NCBI GenBank assembly: GCA_016271365.2
Contig: JADMNL010000028.1
Coordinates: 51,540,001 to 51,604,000, forward strand
Reading direction: 5' to 3'
DNA length: 64,000 bases
Source: Neoceratodus forsteri
Taxonomy: Eukaryota; Chordata; Ceratodontiformes; Ceratodontidae
A model generated the notes under the pieces. That model was not told the DNA's origin. It was given only the letters and a program-made list of their open reading frames with translations, and did no database searches. Position numbers and translations under genes: made by a program. Positions 45,006 to 57,714 of the stretch are shown piece by piece (within the stretch, counting starts at the first letter, position 1; each line of letters begins with the position of its first letter).

Positions 45006-45312
45006 CAGGGCCCCTAGTGCTCTGCGGCAGAATTTTCTGATTTCTGCGGCATGATTTATTGATTTCTGTAGCAGAATGCAGCCCTACCTTTGGCTAAAAT
45101 ATGAAGTGATGTCATCAATGACGTCACCTACCAAGCGTAGAGGAGGGGCTCCAGAATAAACAAGATGGGTGAGGGAGCCTGGCACTACAGAAAAACTGTA
45201 TATTTGAATGAAAAGTCACCAAAACCAATGAATTCTGCAGCACTATATAAATTCTGTGGCATGATGCAAATTCTGTGTAAAATTTTGCAACCGCAGAATT
45301 CCAGGGGCCTTG
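45006..45312. mobile_element. 307-bp hAT MITE
   Basis: Ends are inverted repeats: left CAGGGCCCCTAGTGCTCTGC, right (reverse complement) CAAGGCCCCTGGAATTCTGC. Flanks are ATTTTAGT (44998-45005) and ATTATAGT (45313-45320), an 8-bp target duplication with one change. Inner sequence repeats TTTCTGCGGCA and AATTCTG-type motifs. Non-coding. Confidence 0.85.
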
Positions 45313-46918
45313 ATTATAGTACAGGTAAGTGGACATTGACCAAGTCAGCTCTTACCTGTCATTACTGAACTTAGACCAAATAAATGAAACACCCCAAAAT
45401 AGACAGAGTTTTATTTTTCAGCTATGGAATTTCCTGCATGTCACCCAGCTGCCAAGTTCCAGAAACTTCCATACAACACATAATACTGTATCTAGATGGA
45501 ACCACATTCTATAAGAGCCATGATCTAAGCCATGTAGTTACATCTTGCAGCATGCCTGCTCAGCTGACCGGATGATGGTTGCCATGGTCTCCTTGTGCCA
45601 TGCATCCCTGGCAGCAGCCTTCCAGGCTGATACCTGTCCTGCATCCAGTACAGAATTGGACCCTAGCTACCCTCTCTTGGGCCCTGGGAGGTGCTGCCCC
45701 ACCTGGCAAAGGGATATAATGGATCAACTGAGGCACAACACAAGGGTGTAATAGCAATGATGGCAATGGGGGGGTAGCTTGATGGGCAGGGGTCCATTGC
45801 CAACACGGAGTGGCCAGTTGGGGGGCACAGGAGCTGCAAAAAAAAAATGTCTGTTGCATACTGCCAATCGTTGGAATGCGCAGTCAGCAGTACATGGTCA
45901 GAAAATTAAATAAGATTGAGAAAAGACAATTGCACCCCATGCTCACATCAAGCTGGAGGCACCAATCAGCAAATTAACCCCAACAGTTCCTACTCAACTT
46001 TCCCAATGACAAGAGCACCTAAAATGCTCCAGTCCATTAAAAATTCAGAAAATCCACAGTTACAATGTTCGCATCAGCAAACTTTTTTGTTTTGAAACTC
46101 CCATTCCATACCAGAAGCCCTGATACCCTCCTAAAAGATAAACATGGTGCAGAAAATCAGCACGCAATGGTGGACAGTGTCCCATCAGTCCCAGCATGGT
46201 AATGGCCACCAGAAGTAGAGCATCATAACCCAGTGTGTGGCAGGGGGATGGACTGTGGGAGTCACGGTTTCTTTCCTCGGGCAGGAGTGAATGACTGAGC
46301 AGACTGTTCAGTGCTGGTGAAGCAAGGACCACACCACAAGACTGGAGCTAGCTGAGCATCTCCGCAAAATATTCCTGACAATTCTCACTCAGCTTTCATA
46401 ATAAAGATGGTCCCCAAAATGGTCTAATCTCATTCAGAAACCCCATGGTTACAATTTTAGCATCAGGGAACTTTTGTTCTGAGACATAAGGACATGCACT
46501 CGATGTGCCAAGTCTGGGCAAAAGTTAAAACAGTGGCTCAGAAAAACACTGGTGATTCGGGTCCAGTGTAATCCTTCATCAGGGTTAGAATTTGAGGTGC
46601 AGAGACCTGGTTTTTAAATAATGCTATCTTAAAGGTATATGCTTGAATTGAAAATGTGTGCTAGATACCTCATAAATATCAGCTACACATTTACTATGGT
46701 GACATTACATGCATATATCAAAAAAGCCCCAATGTGAACAGATAGAAAAACATTTTACAGGCAACATTGTATATAACTCTAACTACAGGGAAGCTAGCCC
46801 AGTCAGAATACATATAAACAGCTGGTTGCACAGTTTAAAGGCTAACCAAGTGAAAATAATCAGGATTTAGAAAAGAAACATAGACTGTAAAAATGAAGGA
46901 GGGAACAAAAGTGTTCGT
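45313..46918. repeat. Unassigned sequence with a ~395-bp direct duplication
   Basis: The block at 46021-46095 (ATTCAGAAAATCCACAGTTA, GCATCAGCAAACTTTT) recurs at about 46416-46480 (ATTCAGAAACCCCATGGTTA, GCATCAGGGAACTTTT). No protein domain. Confidence 0.45.
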
Positions 46919-46944
46919 ATGTGTGTGTGTGTGTGTGTGTGTGT
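46919..46944. repeat. (GT)n microsatellite
   Basis: About 13 GT dinucleotides. Confidence 0.95.
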
Positions 46945-47142
46945 GGAAAGCCAAAAATTCATGATATAAAAAGCCCCAATACAGAAAGTAGATATTGAGC
47001 CATTACTGGTACCTATGTGAACATGGGGGAAGCAGGAGGGCAGTTACGATGATAGCCCATGCTTCAAAAGCAGAAACAGAGTTGAGGCAAATAACTACCA
47101 GTCCCCTATTATTGAAAAATCGATACTGGGGATAATGGTGTT

Positions 47143-47284
47143 AAGCAAGCAATAACACATGACGAGGTGTGGTTTATTGCCTGATAAGAGCACACCCAGT
47201 GGTGTACTAAGGCCACGAGGTGCTTGTGCCAAGTATCTTATGTCACTGGAGTGCTCTTATCGGGTAAACCACATCTCTGAGTGT
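47143..47284. mobile_element. Foldback MITE, copy 3
   Basis: GCAATAACACATGACGAGGT starts at 47148. Arm 47164-47192 (GAGGTGTGGTTTATTGCCTG...) pairs with 47251-47277 (GTGCTCTTATCGGG...). The start block matches the complement of the right end of the MITE at 12249. Confidence 0.65.
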
Positions 47285-47347
47285 GTGCTTATAAAATAGA
47301 CCCTACAAAGTAATTATTATAAGAAAAAAAGAACAAACAAAAGTGTA

Positions 47348-47359
47348 AAATATATATAT

Positions 47360-47417
<58 letters not shown>

Positions 47418-47432
47418 ATATGTGTATATGTA

Positions 47433-47482
<50 letters not shown>
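47348..47482. repeat. Compound (TA)n(GT)n microsatellite
   Basis: Two long GT runs separated by mixed TATATG sequence. The open frame on the minus strand is a product of the repeat. Confidence 0.95.
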
Positions 47483-47488
<6 letters not shown>

Positions 47489-50400
47489 GAAAAACGTTGT
47501 AATAGGTGAAATGGTAAAAAATAATTCCCTTTGAGAAGTGTTTCAGGCTCCCTATTCCCACCAGGAATGGCAGAGATAGACCATTTGATTTCGTATTAAT
47601 GTCTTTTTGTTTAACTTATATACTCTAGTTTGTGGTTTTAGGAAGACTGGAACCAGGAAACATTATAAATAACAGGAAACTGAAATGGATGTTTTCAGCA
47701 CAGATCATGTCCCTCAGAAGCCTGTCCTCCCAGGCACGCAAGCACCTCACATATTTCATTTCCCTTTGCTTTTTGTTTTTTTGTTATTTCTGCTGTTTTA
47801 ACAAAGAGTGACAGCATTCAGTATTATTCTGTCACTTTCACCGCCTTTTTTGGCAATGAGTGTGACCCTGATAAGCCACCATATGGAGTGCGTCCAGTTT
47901 TTCGTTTGTGCTAAGAAACAGCCATTGAACTGGTGCTTTTAGTAGCAACAAAGTGCTTGTGTGCTGTGCTTTGTCAAATATTGGTGAAGTGGGTCTGTGC
48001 AGTGATTTGAAGTCTTTTGTTGTGGTACTGGTGTGACAGCTGGGACTCGAGGAGTTTGAGAAGGTGCTCGTCAGGGTAGGGCTCAGACCGCAAAACAGGA
48101 AATAATGGAAACTTGGAAAGGCATTAAAATTTGGAACAGAGGACATTCCACTTCAGCGGTCGGTGGACAAGTCACTTTCCGTATTTTAAGGTAAGCCCTT
48201 AGCTGGCACCCGGAGAGGCTATGTTGTATGTGCAGCTGTCAGCGCAGACTACTGATTTCCCACTGCTGCTCGCTGAGCTGTGCCAGGCTGTGTTTTTTTG
48301 TTTCTGCTTGGCACAGCTCAGTGATTTGTTGTTGTCAAGGGGCAGAGTGGCAGACGTTGGTGCCAGCTGGCTACAATATCATGGATTAAGGACACGGCTG
48401 GGAAGCTCAAACAACCAATCGGGATGCTTGATTGTTTAACCCATTTTATAACAAAAAGAAATACACACACTCTGAAACTGTAGTATACAGGTAAAGCACT
48501 GTCAGTAGGGTGTGTGATAAAACTAAAACTATTAATGCAGAGGTGCTGCAGTGGTAACAGCGTACAAAAATTTGAACAAAGTCTCTTAAAAAGGTTAAAA
48601 AAATGGGAGGCAGGATAAAAAGGAGAAATGGATGAAAATAATTTAATACTGCTGTAAGCAAAAAGTGCACTAAGAAAGGGGCCTGATATCCCAGACTTGG
48701 TACCTTGAGTGAAACAACCTAGTCATGGCCTTTTGTTGGATGGGTAGCACGCATATATCTGGCGAAAAATAAGAGCCCACGAATGCTCAGGGAAGCAGCA
48801 GCCCCTGGGCTCTTGTGCCTCACTCTATAAAAACGCTTCCTCTGCTCTGAAATTGACATCCCGGCCAACCTGGTCCTGGTCCATTCACATCGAAACACTC
48901 AGCTGGGCTCCTTACAGGCACTCAGGTAATGCAGTTATAGGGTACATCTGTCCAGAGGCCAGTAAAATAGCTCGGGTTCCTGAGCTGACAGCACCAGCAT
49001 GCATGACACGGCAGCACACAGGTAGACTATTTTGTGCTTTGTATTACATTCTCTATTTTCCCTTTTTGAAAATTAATGAGTTTAAACAGAACACAGTCTT
49101 GCAGTGATGTGTTCCCTCCTCAGTAACAAAATCCCACACACTCATGGCCACAGCAGAGATATAATCTGCTAAAAGGGCATAGCCCATGGCAAGGCCTCCT
49201 CCTGACCTCCCTTGAATAAAACCTGGGATAAAATCCCCAACAGCTCCAATGTGCTCCCTTTCCCACTAATCAAATTTATAATTTTGAATCCAGATTTTTC
49301 ACCTTTAAAAGGACAGTACTCACTCCGATCTTAAACAGACGAAATGCCATCTATGCCAGGACCAGGGGAATCCTGAATAATTTAGACCTGAATTTAGGAA
49401 AGGGGTTGGGGGTTCTTGGTGCCTGGTGGTTCATGATCACAGTTCAGGAGGTGGTTTAATGTACCTCTGGGGTGTGCCAGGGGATGTACTTTTACTCTGG
49501 GCCTGGGGAAAGGACATCTTTTATCACATATTCACTCATACTGACAGATTATTTCTCCTCATTCTACCCTTGCAAGCAGCCTATCTACTCCCTTTTCAAT
49601 AAAACCCTTTTCCCCCTTCTGATCCTGTGGAATAAAAAAGTTATAAATGGTGTCATCTTCAGAAACGAACTAAGGGATATGTTTTCAAAGCAGCAGATGC
49701 AACCAGGACTGCAACACTGAAGAAAAGAACAAAACCGCAGAATCCAATAGGAACACCATCATTATTCAGATTAAGCATGGAGAGAGAACTTTTTGGGCTA
49801 AATCAGTGGAGTGCCCATTTCCCATATCCCTCACCCACACAGAAGCTTTCCATCCTCAGCGGGATCCTCGCCATAGTATCCTGGCATGGTGCAAACTGCA
49901 AGAGAGCTATCCCCTAGAGCTGCCTGAGGCTTGTTAAATCACATAGCCTTGCTCCTGGCATCCAGCGAAAGGACAATGGGAGTGTCAGGAAGAACAGGGT
50001 ATGGTGCATGAGGGATGGGATCTGAGGATGGGATATACATGATTTACCACTGGACCCACCCAGACTTACCAGTTAATCCTGTTGCCCGTCCTGTCATCGG
50101 TCAAGCTCTGCACTTCCAGCTGTGCTGCCTAGTGGACCAGGCTATAGACCGGATCTTAGCATGTCGGGTCATCTCAACTCTGGCCCAAACTCAGACAGGT
50201 TCTCTTCTGGGTTCACTCTCCTGAGTCAAACACACCTGGTGCCACACTAAATCCTATCAATTGGGTCAATAACAGGACTATCATTTTCTCACCCAGTGTT
50301 CCCATCGGCATGCTCCCCAGCCCCTTCTCATTACCAATGGCTGCTGGACCAAAGAGCCATGCTGCTACTGGAGAGGAAAGGGGGCATGAAAACAAGCAGG

Positions 50401-51373
50401 TGGCAAACCGGGCCATGTGGGGGGGGAACATGTGGAAGAAAGCGAGGAAATGAACAACAGGGCCAGGGGAAGAGTTGGGGGCAAGGACTCGGAGATGCAG
50501 AAGCAGGGCACCATGACATGAGAACCACAGGGGCTAAAGAACAGCAGGTAGCATGCATCCAGCATGCAGGGAAGAAAAACAGTGAGGGCAGAGAAAGGAG
50601 ACAGAAGGATCGCCAGAAGAAGGAATGGAGACTGGAGTCAATGAGACAACCAATTGGACCAGGTAAGGGAAAAAAAAAGGGAGGGTGGGAGAAGTGTTGC
50701 GGAAGGAGGGAGAAAAGCAAAGGCCAGGCGGCTAGCCAGAAGGAGCTAAAACCCATTGCCACCTCTTCTGAGCCACGGAGTTGCTGCAAGTGGCCCAACT
50801 GCTAGTCGTTTTCCTGGGATCTGGTCAGTCTCAGATCAAACAGGATCAACTTGCAGGTACCCCTGCAGTAGAGAAGGGAGAATACAGAAAAGAGCAGGCA
50901 CCGGGGATGCACTCGAGAGGTGCAAGACATTTTTCTCTGGTGGCGGGTGGGTGAACAGTTGAGCTGGCCGCAGCTTGAAGGGGTGTTTTCTGCTTGCAGG
51001 GTGGCGACAGGAGCAGCTCGCTCTTTTGAACTACATAAACTTTCTGCCCAGCAAGCAGAGAACACTGTCATGATCAGCTGCAGTGGACTTGACAGTGGTA
51101 CTCCTCTGAAATGGCATTATTACAAATAGATATTCGTTTTGCTCTGCGTGTAAAGCAAATAAAAAACACACATGTGCAATGTAGAGTAAGCCTGGGGTGC
51201 ATAGATAAAAGTTGGTTCACTGTAGGCAACTCAGTCCAGTTACCATAGTTTGTGCCAGTGCTGCTATATCTCTTGCAAGCATTGGTGCATGTTTGCACTG
51301 TAACAATAATGAATGCCCTGATGAAGCTTCCTGACTTACTGCTGTTTGAGTTATTTCCTCCATCAGTTACACA
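47483..51373. other. Unassigned intergenic sequence
   Basis: No domain recognised in any frame. The 169-codon frame at 50296-50805 lies in purine-rich DNA and has no known domain. A 16-base inverted repeat with one mismatch lies at 48273-48288/48306-48321. A TATAAAAA-type box at 48826-48832 could belong to an LTR or promoter, but nothing else supports this. 51027-51115 is the repeat shared with 43228-43370. Confidence 0.35.
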
Positions 51374-52577
51374 GGGGCCGATTTTCCAAAACTGAAACAG
51401 TTGCTCAAAGGTGGCTTGCACTGATCGCCCATGCACCACGGACCCTGTGCCCTATTCTCAAATAGGCAGGGTCCTGGCATCAAAGTCCCGCAGTTTGCAG
51501 CAACCCTAGCACTGTGTCCCACAGATGGCATACCTGGACAGGGTGCCACAAGCCTGCTGCAATGTGCAACAATATACAGAAGCTCCCCCACCCCATCCCC
51601 AGACATGGTGAATGAAATGATCACCCCAGTTTTCCTGGCAGCCTAGTGGCCCCCCACCCCTCCCTGATCGTCGTTCCAATAAATACCATGGCGAGGTGAC
51701 CCTGTTCCTTGGCAGTGTCCACCTGATCATGATGACCCTGTGATCGGTGTAATAAGTACCACCACCTGGTGGTCTAGTCACCACCCACCACACCCCAGTG
51801 CCTGACCACCACCCCTAACCCCTAAAGGAACTGCGACTGGCACAACCACCGACTGAGCTCCCAGCTTGGGGTGCCTACTGTATAGTGCATGCTCAGCACA
51901 GTGACAGCTGCAGTCTGTTGCTGGCGCATACTGTATGCAATGCGTGTTCAAGTAGAGCTGGGTCGTGACTGGCCATGGTGGTGAAGGTGGGCTGTGCCAG
52001 TCACCGGCTCCATAGGTTGCGGGTGGGTAACTAGACCACCAGGTGGTGGTACTGTACACTGATTACAGGGTCATGAATGGGGGCTGTCAAGGAACAGGGT
52101 CCCTCACCATGTGATTTATTGTAATGATGATCGGGTTCGAGGAGGGGTGGGCCACTAGGCTGCCAGGAAATGGGGGTAAGTCTGTTTATGGTCAAACAAT
52201 GGGTTCTGAGAGGGGGGGACTGCAGCACATTGCCACTACCCGGTCAACAGCCCCTCGGTGGTGATATTTCAAGTGTCCCTACACCAGCCAGTGCTGGTCT
52301 AAGGGTACCAGAAATGTCACCCTGAAGGAGACCCTATGTAAATTGTGATTGGGGTTGTGGTAACTTTCATCTGCCACAATTCCTTGGCCCCATACCGCAT
52401 CATGAGTGTGTGGTGCAAGTGTGCTACAGACAGAGTTTGGTGCAGGCTGTGCGTGCTAGGCGCAGAATGGCTTTGTGAATTGCTCTTGGGGCAGCTTTTG
52501 GCACAAGGGGCACTGTGTGCCAGTCATGTGGATGCAAGCCCCTTGCGCCATTCTATGGAGCTTTGAGAATCAGGCCT
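51374..52577. mobile_element. 1.2-kb foldback Harbinger-like element
   Basis: The left end GGGGCCGATTTTCCAAAAC and the right end (reverse complement) GGCCTGATTCTCAAAGCTC are alike and resemble Harbinger termini. Inside, 51631-51797 and 52022-52178 are long imperfect inverted arms: CAGCCTAGTGGCCCCCCACC pairs with GGGTGGGCCACTAGGCTG, and CCACCTGGTGGTCTAGT with ACTAGACCACCAGGTGG. No transposase. The target duplication is not clear. Confidence 0.7.
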
Positions 52578-54559
52578 ATAGACTCTAAATCACATTCACA
52601 TTATTCTGTCATTTTAAAACTGCTGGAATTAAAACAGGAATATATCAAAAAATCCTTACTGTCTATCCCAGTCAAACTGCTCCTGTATTTTTGTCGGTGC
52701 CACTACAGTGTCACTGCTCACACTATGCCCCATCTACTCACATCAACATCATGCATATTCTAAATACATTTAAATAACCAGGGCTCCCTGCTGTGCTCAT
52801 GTATTGCAGGTAACCGTTTAATATTCACCAGTCACAGTACTGCAGTCAGTACTGGTGCCACATGTATCCTTTTTACCTACAACATTCCAGAGCAAACAAT
52901 ACAGTAAGTCATACTATTGTTCCGCACGCTGGGTGCATCAGTTGATTCAATGCATATGAACGTCATTCCCTGGCATTGTAGTCAGTAAGGTTCAGCATTA
53001 ACGGCTTCAACAGAGCTCCTAGTTATGAAGTCCTAAGGTTAATGCTGGCTCACGGACATCATAAGATTTTACAGTGCATGCAAATACTTCTGTGAATTTA
53101 CTGCTGTTATAAATGTTACACTGTGGTACAATGAAGATGCAGACACACAATGATAAAGGGGAGACAGAGAGAAAAAGCAAACAGAACATAATGTACATAT
53201 AGCTAAATTAATCAATTACATATTTGCTCTGAGACGATCGCTGTTCCACTGTTTCAGACACATGACAAAATAACCTGCATGTTCAGCAGTTTTTATTTTA
53301 AACCAAAGATGCCATGCAGAGTCTATTTGTGAGGGCAGACAAATAGTGTTGTCTGCTCTTATAGGGTTACTACAAATGCAGTTGTATTACTGCAAAATGT
53401 GTTTCAGCAAAAAGCTAATAGAGTGTGTGTTATTCACCCTCACAGATGTCTGATGTGCCTTAGCTATTCATTTAGATATCCTCTATTCAGCAATGTCTTT
53501 GAACCATTTCTCAATTGTCTAGGACAATGGATGCAATTTAAGGTGGTCCCCTCACTCCGCTGCATAGGCTGAGGGGCTGCCTTTCTATCTCCCATGTACT
53601 GTAGATTTACATATCTGCAAAATGGATTTATTTTAGGATGAAGCAATTTGAGGGTTATTCAAGCAAATACCATTTGTTCATTTATTTTTGCCTTGTCTGG
53701 TTCCTCCATAAATTAGCTGCTTCCAGCTCATGGTGCCTGCATGAACTAAATATACCACAAAAAGTATTACAGGGCAGTCAAAGGTTTCTGTATGAGCAGA
53801 TCTAACATACATATAGCAAATAGTGCTAATATCAGTATATTTAATACTGCTCACTTGTCCATATTCAAACATTCTTGTGTAGCAAATCCCTTGATGCCTG
53901 GTACTTACAGTACATGCCCCATTTTGCAAAGTGAGGAGCCAACCAGGGTTCTAGATTGTTTTGGCACTGGGGCTAAGAGGGGTCCTCATGCTGCAGCTAA
54001 CTGCAAAACTATTAACACCAATTCAAATCTCATTGTCCCCATGGAAAAGTAGTAGTAATAACATTGGGTTTCTCAATAGTAAAGACACGCTCTGGCCAGC
54101 ATGGCCTATTTTCAGAGTGTATCCCTGCAATACTTACACAGTTACTATTGCATCATTATTCCACATGTGATGGATACAAAATAAAATAAAAATAATTATT
54201 TACAATCAATTAAATACTGTTACATACAGGATTCAGTTAGTTTGTAACAGCCTTATGAAAGAGACCAAGTATTGGTAACATTTAGTAACAGCACTTAATC
54301 TGTTCCAAGACAAAGCAGCATTAAGCATTATGCCCATTTCACCATATCTTGTAAGCATTCTATGGCCTTCAGTGTATTAACTCTGGTGTTTCTTGTTTCT
54401 TATCGTATAGGGTTCATTTGGTTCAAGGTGCAGATTTTATACAGTGGATGATTTCCACCAGATTTCAAGATTCCAAACACAGTTTCAATTCAGTTTAACT
54501 TGCATCTAACACTAAAATGTAACTCAGTGTAAACATGAATATTTTTTATTTATTTATTT
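52578..54559. other. Unassigned intergenic sequence
   Basis: No gene or element recognised. A short TTTATTTATTTATTTGG run at 54546-54562 may be a LINE tail directly before the CR1-like fragment. Confidence 0.4.
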
Positions 54560-54564
54560 GGTTG

Positions 54565-55497
54565 AAAGTAGAAGGCAGAATTTCACTGTTCGCTGATGAC
54601 ACAAAGCTCTCAGAGTAGACACACCAGAGGGTGTAGACAGAATGAGAAGCAACCTGCAGAAACTTGAAGAATGGTCAGGGGTTTGGCAGTTGAAATTCAA
54701 TGCAAGGAAGTGCAAGATAATGCATATGGGGCACAAAAACCCTGGCACAATATATCAGTTGGGGGGTGAGGATACAGCATGCACCAAGCAGGAAAGGGAT
54801 CTTGGGGTTGTCATCTCTGATGACCTCAAAGGTAGGAAACAGTGTGACAAGGCAGCAGGTAAAGCAAATAGGATGCTGGGATGTATAGGCAGGGGCATCA
54901 CCAGCAGGAAAAGGGAGGTCATAATTCCGCTATACAAGACACTAGTGAGACCCCACCTGGAGTACAGTGTACAGTTCTGGAGACCATACCTACGTAAGGA
55001 CATAGACAGGGTAGAGAAGGTTCAGAGGAGGGCAACAAAGATGGTGCATGGATTGCATCACAAGTCCTATGAAGACAGGTTGAAGGAAATGAACATGTAC
55101 TCCCTGGAGGAGAGGAAGAAGAGAGGGGATATGATAGAGACATACAAGTATCTTACAGGGAGGAACAGGGTGTAGGAAAACACTATTTTTAAGTGAAAAA
55201 GATGTTCCAGGACTAGAGAGCATGGGATGAAGTTGGAGGGAGGACGATTCAGAGGAAACATGAGAAAGAATTACTTCACAGAATGGGTGGTGGACAAGTG
55301 GAACACCCTGCCAGAGGAAGTGGTGGGGGCTGAAACAATCATGGGATTTAAGAATGCATGGGATAGACATAAAGGAATTCTGGAGGTCAGGGCTAAGGGG
55401 CAACAGACTTCTAGGAAAACAAACTGAACTTACAAGCTCAAATGGGCAGACTGGGTGGGCCTAGGCCTTATCTGCCGACACTGTCTATGTATCTGTG
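54565..55497 (+). mobile_element. CR1-like LINE fragment (family C1), copy 2
   Basis: Begins at GTAGAAGGCAGAATTTCACT and follows the copy at 9390-10330 almost base for base. The longest frame, 54642-55175, reads LQKLEEWSGVWQLKFNARKC, then [20 protein letters not shown] and QRRATKMVHGLHHKSYEDRL. FADD is present at the start, but a few bases are missing just after it. A stop follows NRV near 55175, and the frame reopens at 55227 with FTEWVVDKWNTLPEEVV. The tail ends CTATGTATCTGTG at about 55484-55496. 5'-truncated and inactive. Confidence 0.85.
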
Positions 55498-57714
55498 TAA
55501 GTACTCCAACTGGAATAACACCATGAGATGCAGAATCCAGCTTACATGAGGGGCGGGGGGCAGGGAGTATAGCAGCAGTCAGCAGAGTTAATATAGTCCA
55601 GCAGGAAATGTTACACACAAGCTAAAATATACACAGGACAACCAAACAAGCTCTAGAGTAAGTACATCCACATAGTAATCAAAACAAGCTAACAAAGTGG
55701 GGTCACAGCAAACAAAGAGCATGAACATTGTGTAACTTGATCACGGTCGGTAGATAGGAATTCTGGAGCAAAACAAATACAGGAAGTCTCGGTGGCTGGA
55801 AAGACTGGACTTGCACACTTGTAAGCTGGAAGCATTCCTCAACTAGAGAGGAGTTTGTTCTAGTTGTCTGGTGGTGCAAATGCAAACACAGTACCTTTCT
55901 ACAAATTCATGCTTGATCCTGGCACAGCAAGGTTAAGTGCTACTGTTGAACAGAGTGAGTAGGCACTGTTTGTGTGAGGAGGGCTGGAAGATACTCAGGG
56001 GCTTTTCTTTGTGCACAGCTGTACAACAAGGAAAGCCAGTGGCAGTCATGTCCACTTGAGGGACTTGTCCAGTTAAGCTGGCAGCAGACAATGATGGACA
56101 GACCAGTCACAGGAAAGGATGAACCTGCACATCTTGTTGTGCAAATGAACCGGGGCAGCAGAGTGGTTTTGTTTGTACAGCGGTGTATGATGTCTTGATA
56201 GTCAATGGAAGGGAGTAGGAAGTGGGAGACTAGCTGCTTCCTTACGTCAGCACTGAGACAGCATTTAGATCTATAGAGAAAGTTGAGCTTGGGCCCAACA
56301 TTTGATAAGATGTGATCAACATGTCTATTGTATATAAGTGAAACATCAAGCCAGATTTCTAGGTATTTGAATTTGTTAATTTGCTCAGTAATGTTGCCAT
56401 CTGATGTTATGATTGCAAGAGGATCAGCTGAATGAGTAAGCAAGTTCCAGAATCCAAACATAGACTGTTTTGATTACATTAAGGATCAAGTTGTTGTTGC
56501 GAACCAGGAGGAGATTGCATTGAAATCAGATTGGAGTACTGAATAAAGCTTGGACATTGTCATTGCACTGTAGCAAGAGAATGGTGCCATCTGCATACAT
56601 ATGCAGATGACACCTCCATCTGTGTTTGGGAGGTCATTAACAAACATTGAGAACAAGACAGCCAAGGACTGAGCCTTGAGGAACCCAGGAATTAAGACAG
56701 CAAGGTCTGAATTAATGCCTTGTATGGACAGAAGCTGGGTATGGTAGTTTTGAACCATTTGATGGCTGATTGGCTGAGACCTAGGGTCTTGAGCTTAAGA
56801 ATACTGTGTGACCCACCAAGTCGAAAGCCTTGAAGAAATCAAATGGCCCCACTGAGGAGGCCATTGCACACAGCTATGTGATGAGCACTGATGACCTTGA
56901 GCAATGCAGATATTGTAGAATGTCCTTTCCTGAAGTCGGGTTGCATGGGAGAGAGCAGATAGTGCAAGTTGAGCTGTTCAGTCAGCTGTGAGTGAATGTG
57001 TAAATGTACTTTTCAAAAAATGTAGAGAGGTCTGGAAGGACTGAAATTGGTCTGTATTGCTTCCGTTCCTGTGTAGCCCTTCTTTGTGGACAACTGTAGT
57101 ACATTTCCAGACAGTAGGCATCTCCCCAGAGGCAGGAAAGATATTTAACAACATGGCAATGGAGTGCAGATATGATGTGCCACAGGGTGAAGAAGCTTTG
57201 GGTCAAGGGTGTCTGCACCAGCATTCTTGTTTGGGCTGAGGCCCTTTAGTGCTTTGAGGACGTCTGCTGTAGTGATCTGTCGGGAAGTTAAAGTTCGGCA
57301 GATCGTGGTGCATCAGGCTCTGGGCAGCTAGGTGTGAGACAAACCATGGATGGCACCAAGGAGTTCTGGAACTTGTCAGAGATGCTGAGGTTAGTGAAGT
57401 GGGTGTTAAATGCATTCAGAATGCCTGGAAAAGAGGTGAGAAGGTCTCCAGAGGAGTCAGGATTTGACCAATTTGTTGATGATTCATTTCAAGTTTTTAG
57501 TCCCTGACCAGAATTTTCTTGAATGATGTTTGTTTTCCTCCCAGTTGTTATGGTAGTAGTCCACTTTTGCTTTAGATACTGCTGATTTCCTTAGATTCTG
57601 AAGTTTTCTGTAATACAGTCTCTTTTTCTAAATTTGGCCCAAGCAGCATCCCTTTGCAAGAACAATTCAATAATTTCCTTAGAAATCCAGGGTAATGGTG
57701 TTCTTTAACCATGT
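55498..57714 (-). mobile_element. CR1/L2-group LINE (family LC), interrupted
   Basis: A third LINE type. Read on minus from 57714: an endonuclease-RT linker (PWISKEIIELFLQRDAAWAK), broken RT blocks including RKGHSTISALLKV near 56920, then the frame 56461-55940 with INKFKYLEIWLDVSLIYNRH, LNFLYRSKCCLSADVRKQLV and AQRKAPEYLPALL. The 3' UTR runs to about 55500, next to the CR1 tail. Its 5' part is cut off at 57714 by the LA-family tail. Many stops. Confidence 0.75.

Noticed and set aside
48826..48832. TATA-type promoter
   Set aside because: A single TATAAAAA-like match with no transcript, LTR partner or gene downstream is not evidence.
50296..50805. 169-codon frame as a nuclear protein
   Set aside because: It lies in purine-rich DNA that yields Lys/Glu/Arg/Gly-rich products on one strand and a Ser/Pro-rich frame on the other. 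No domain or splice structure.
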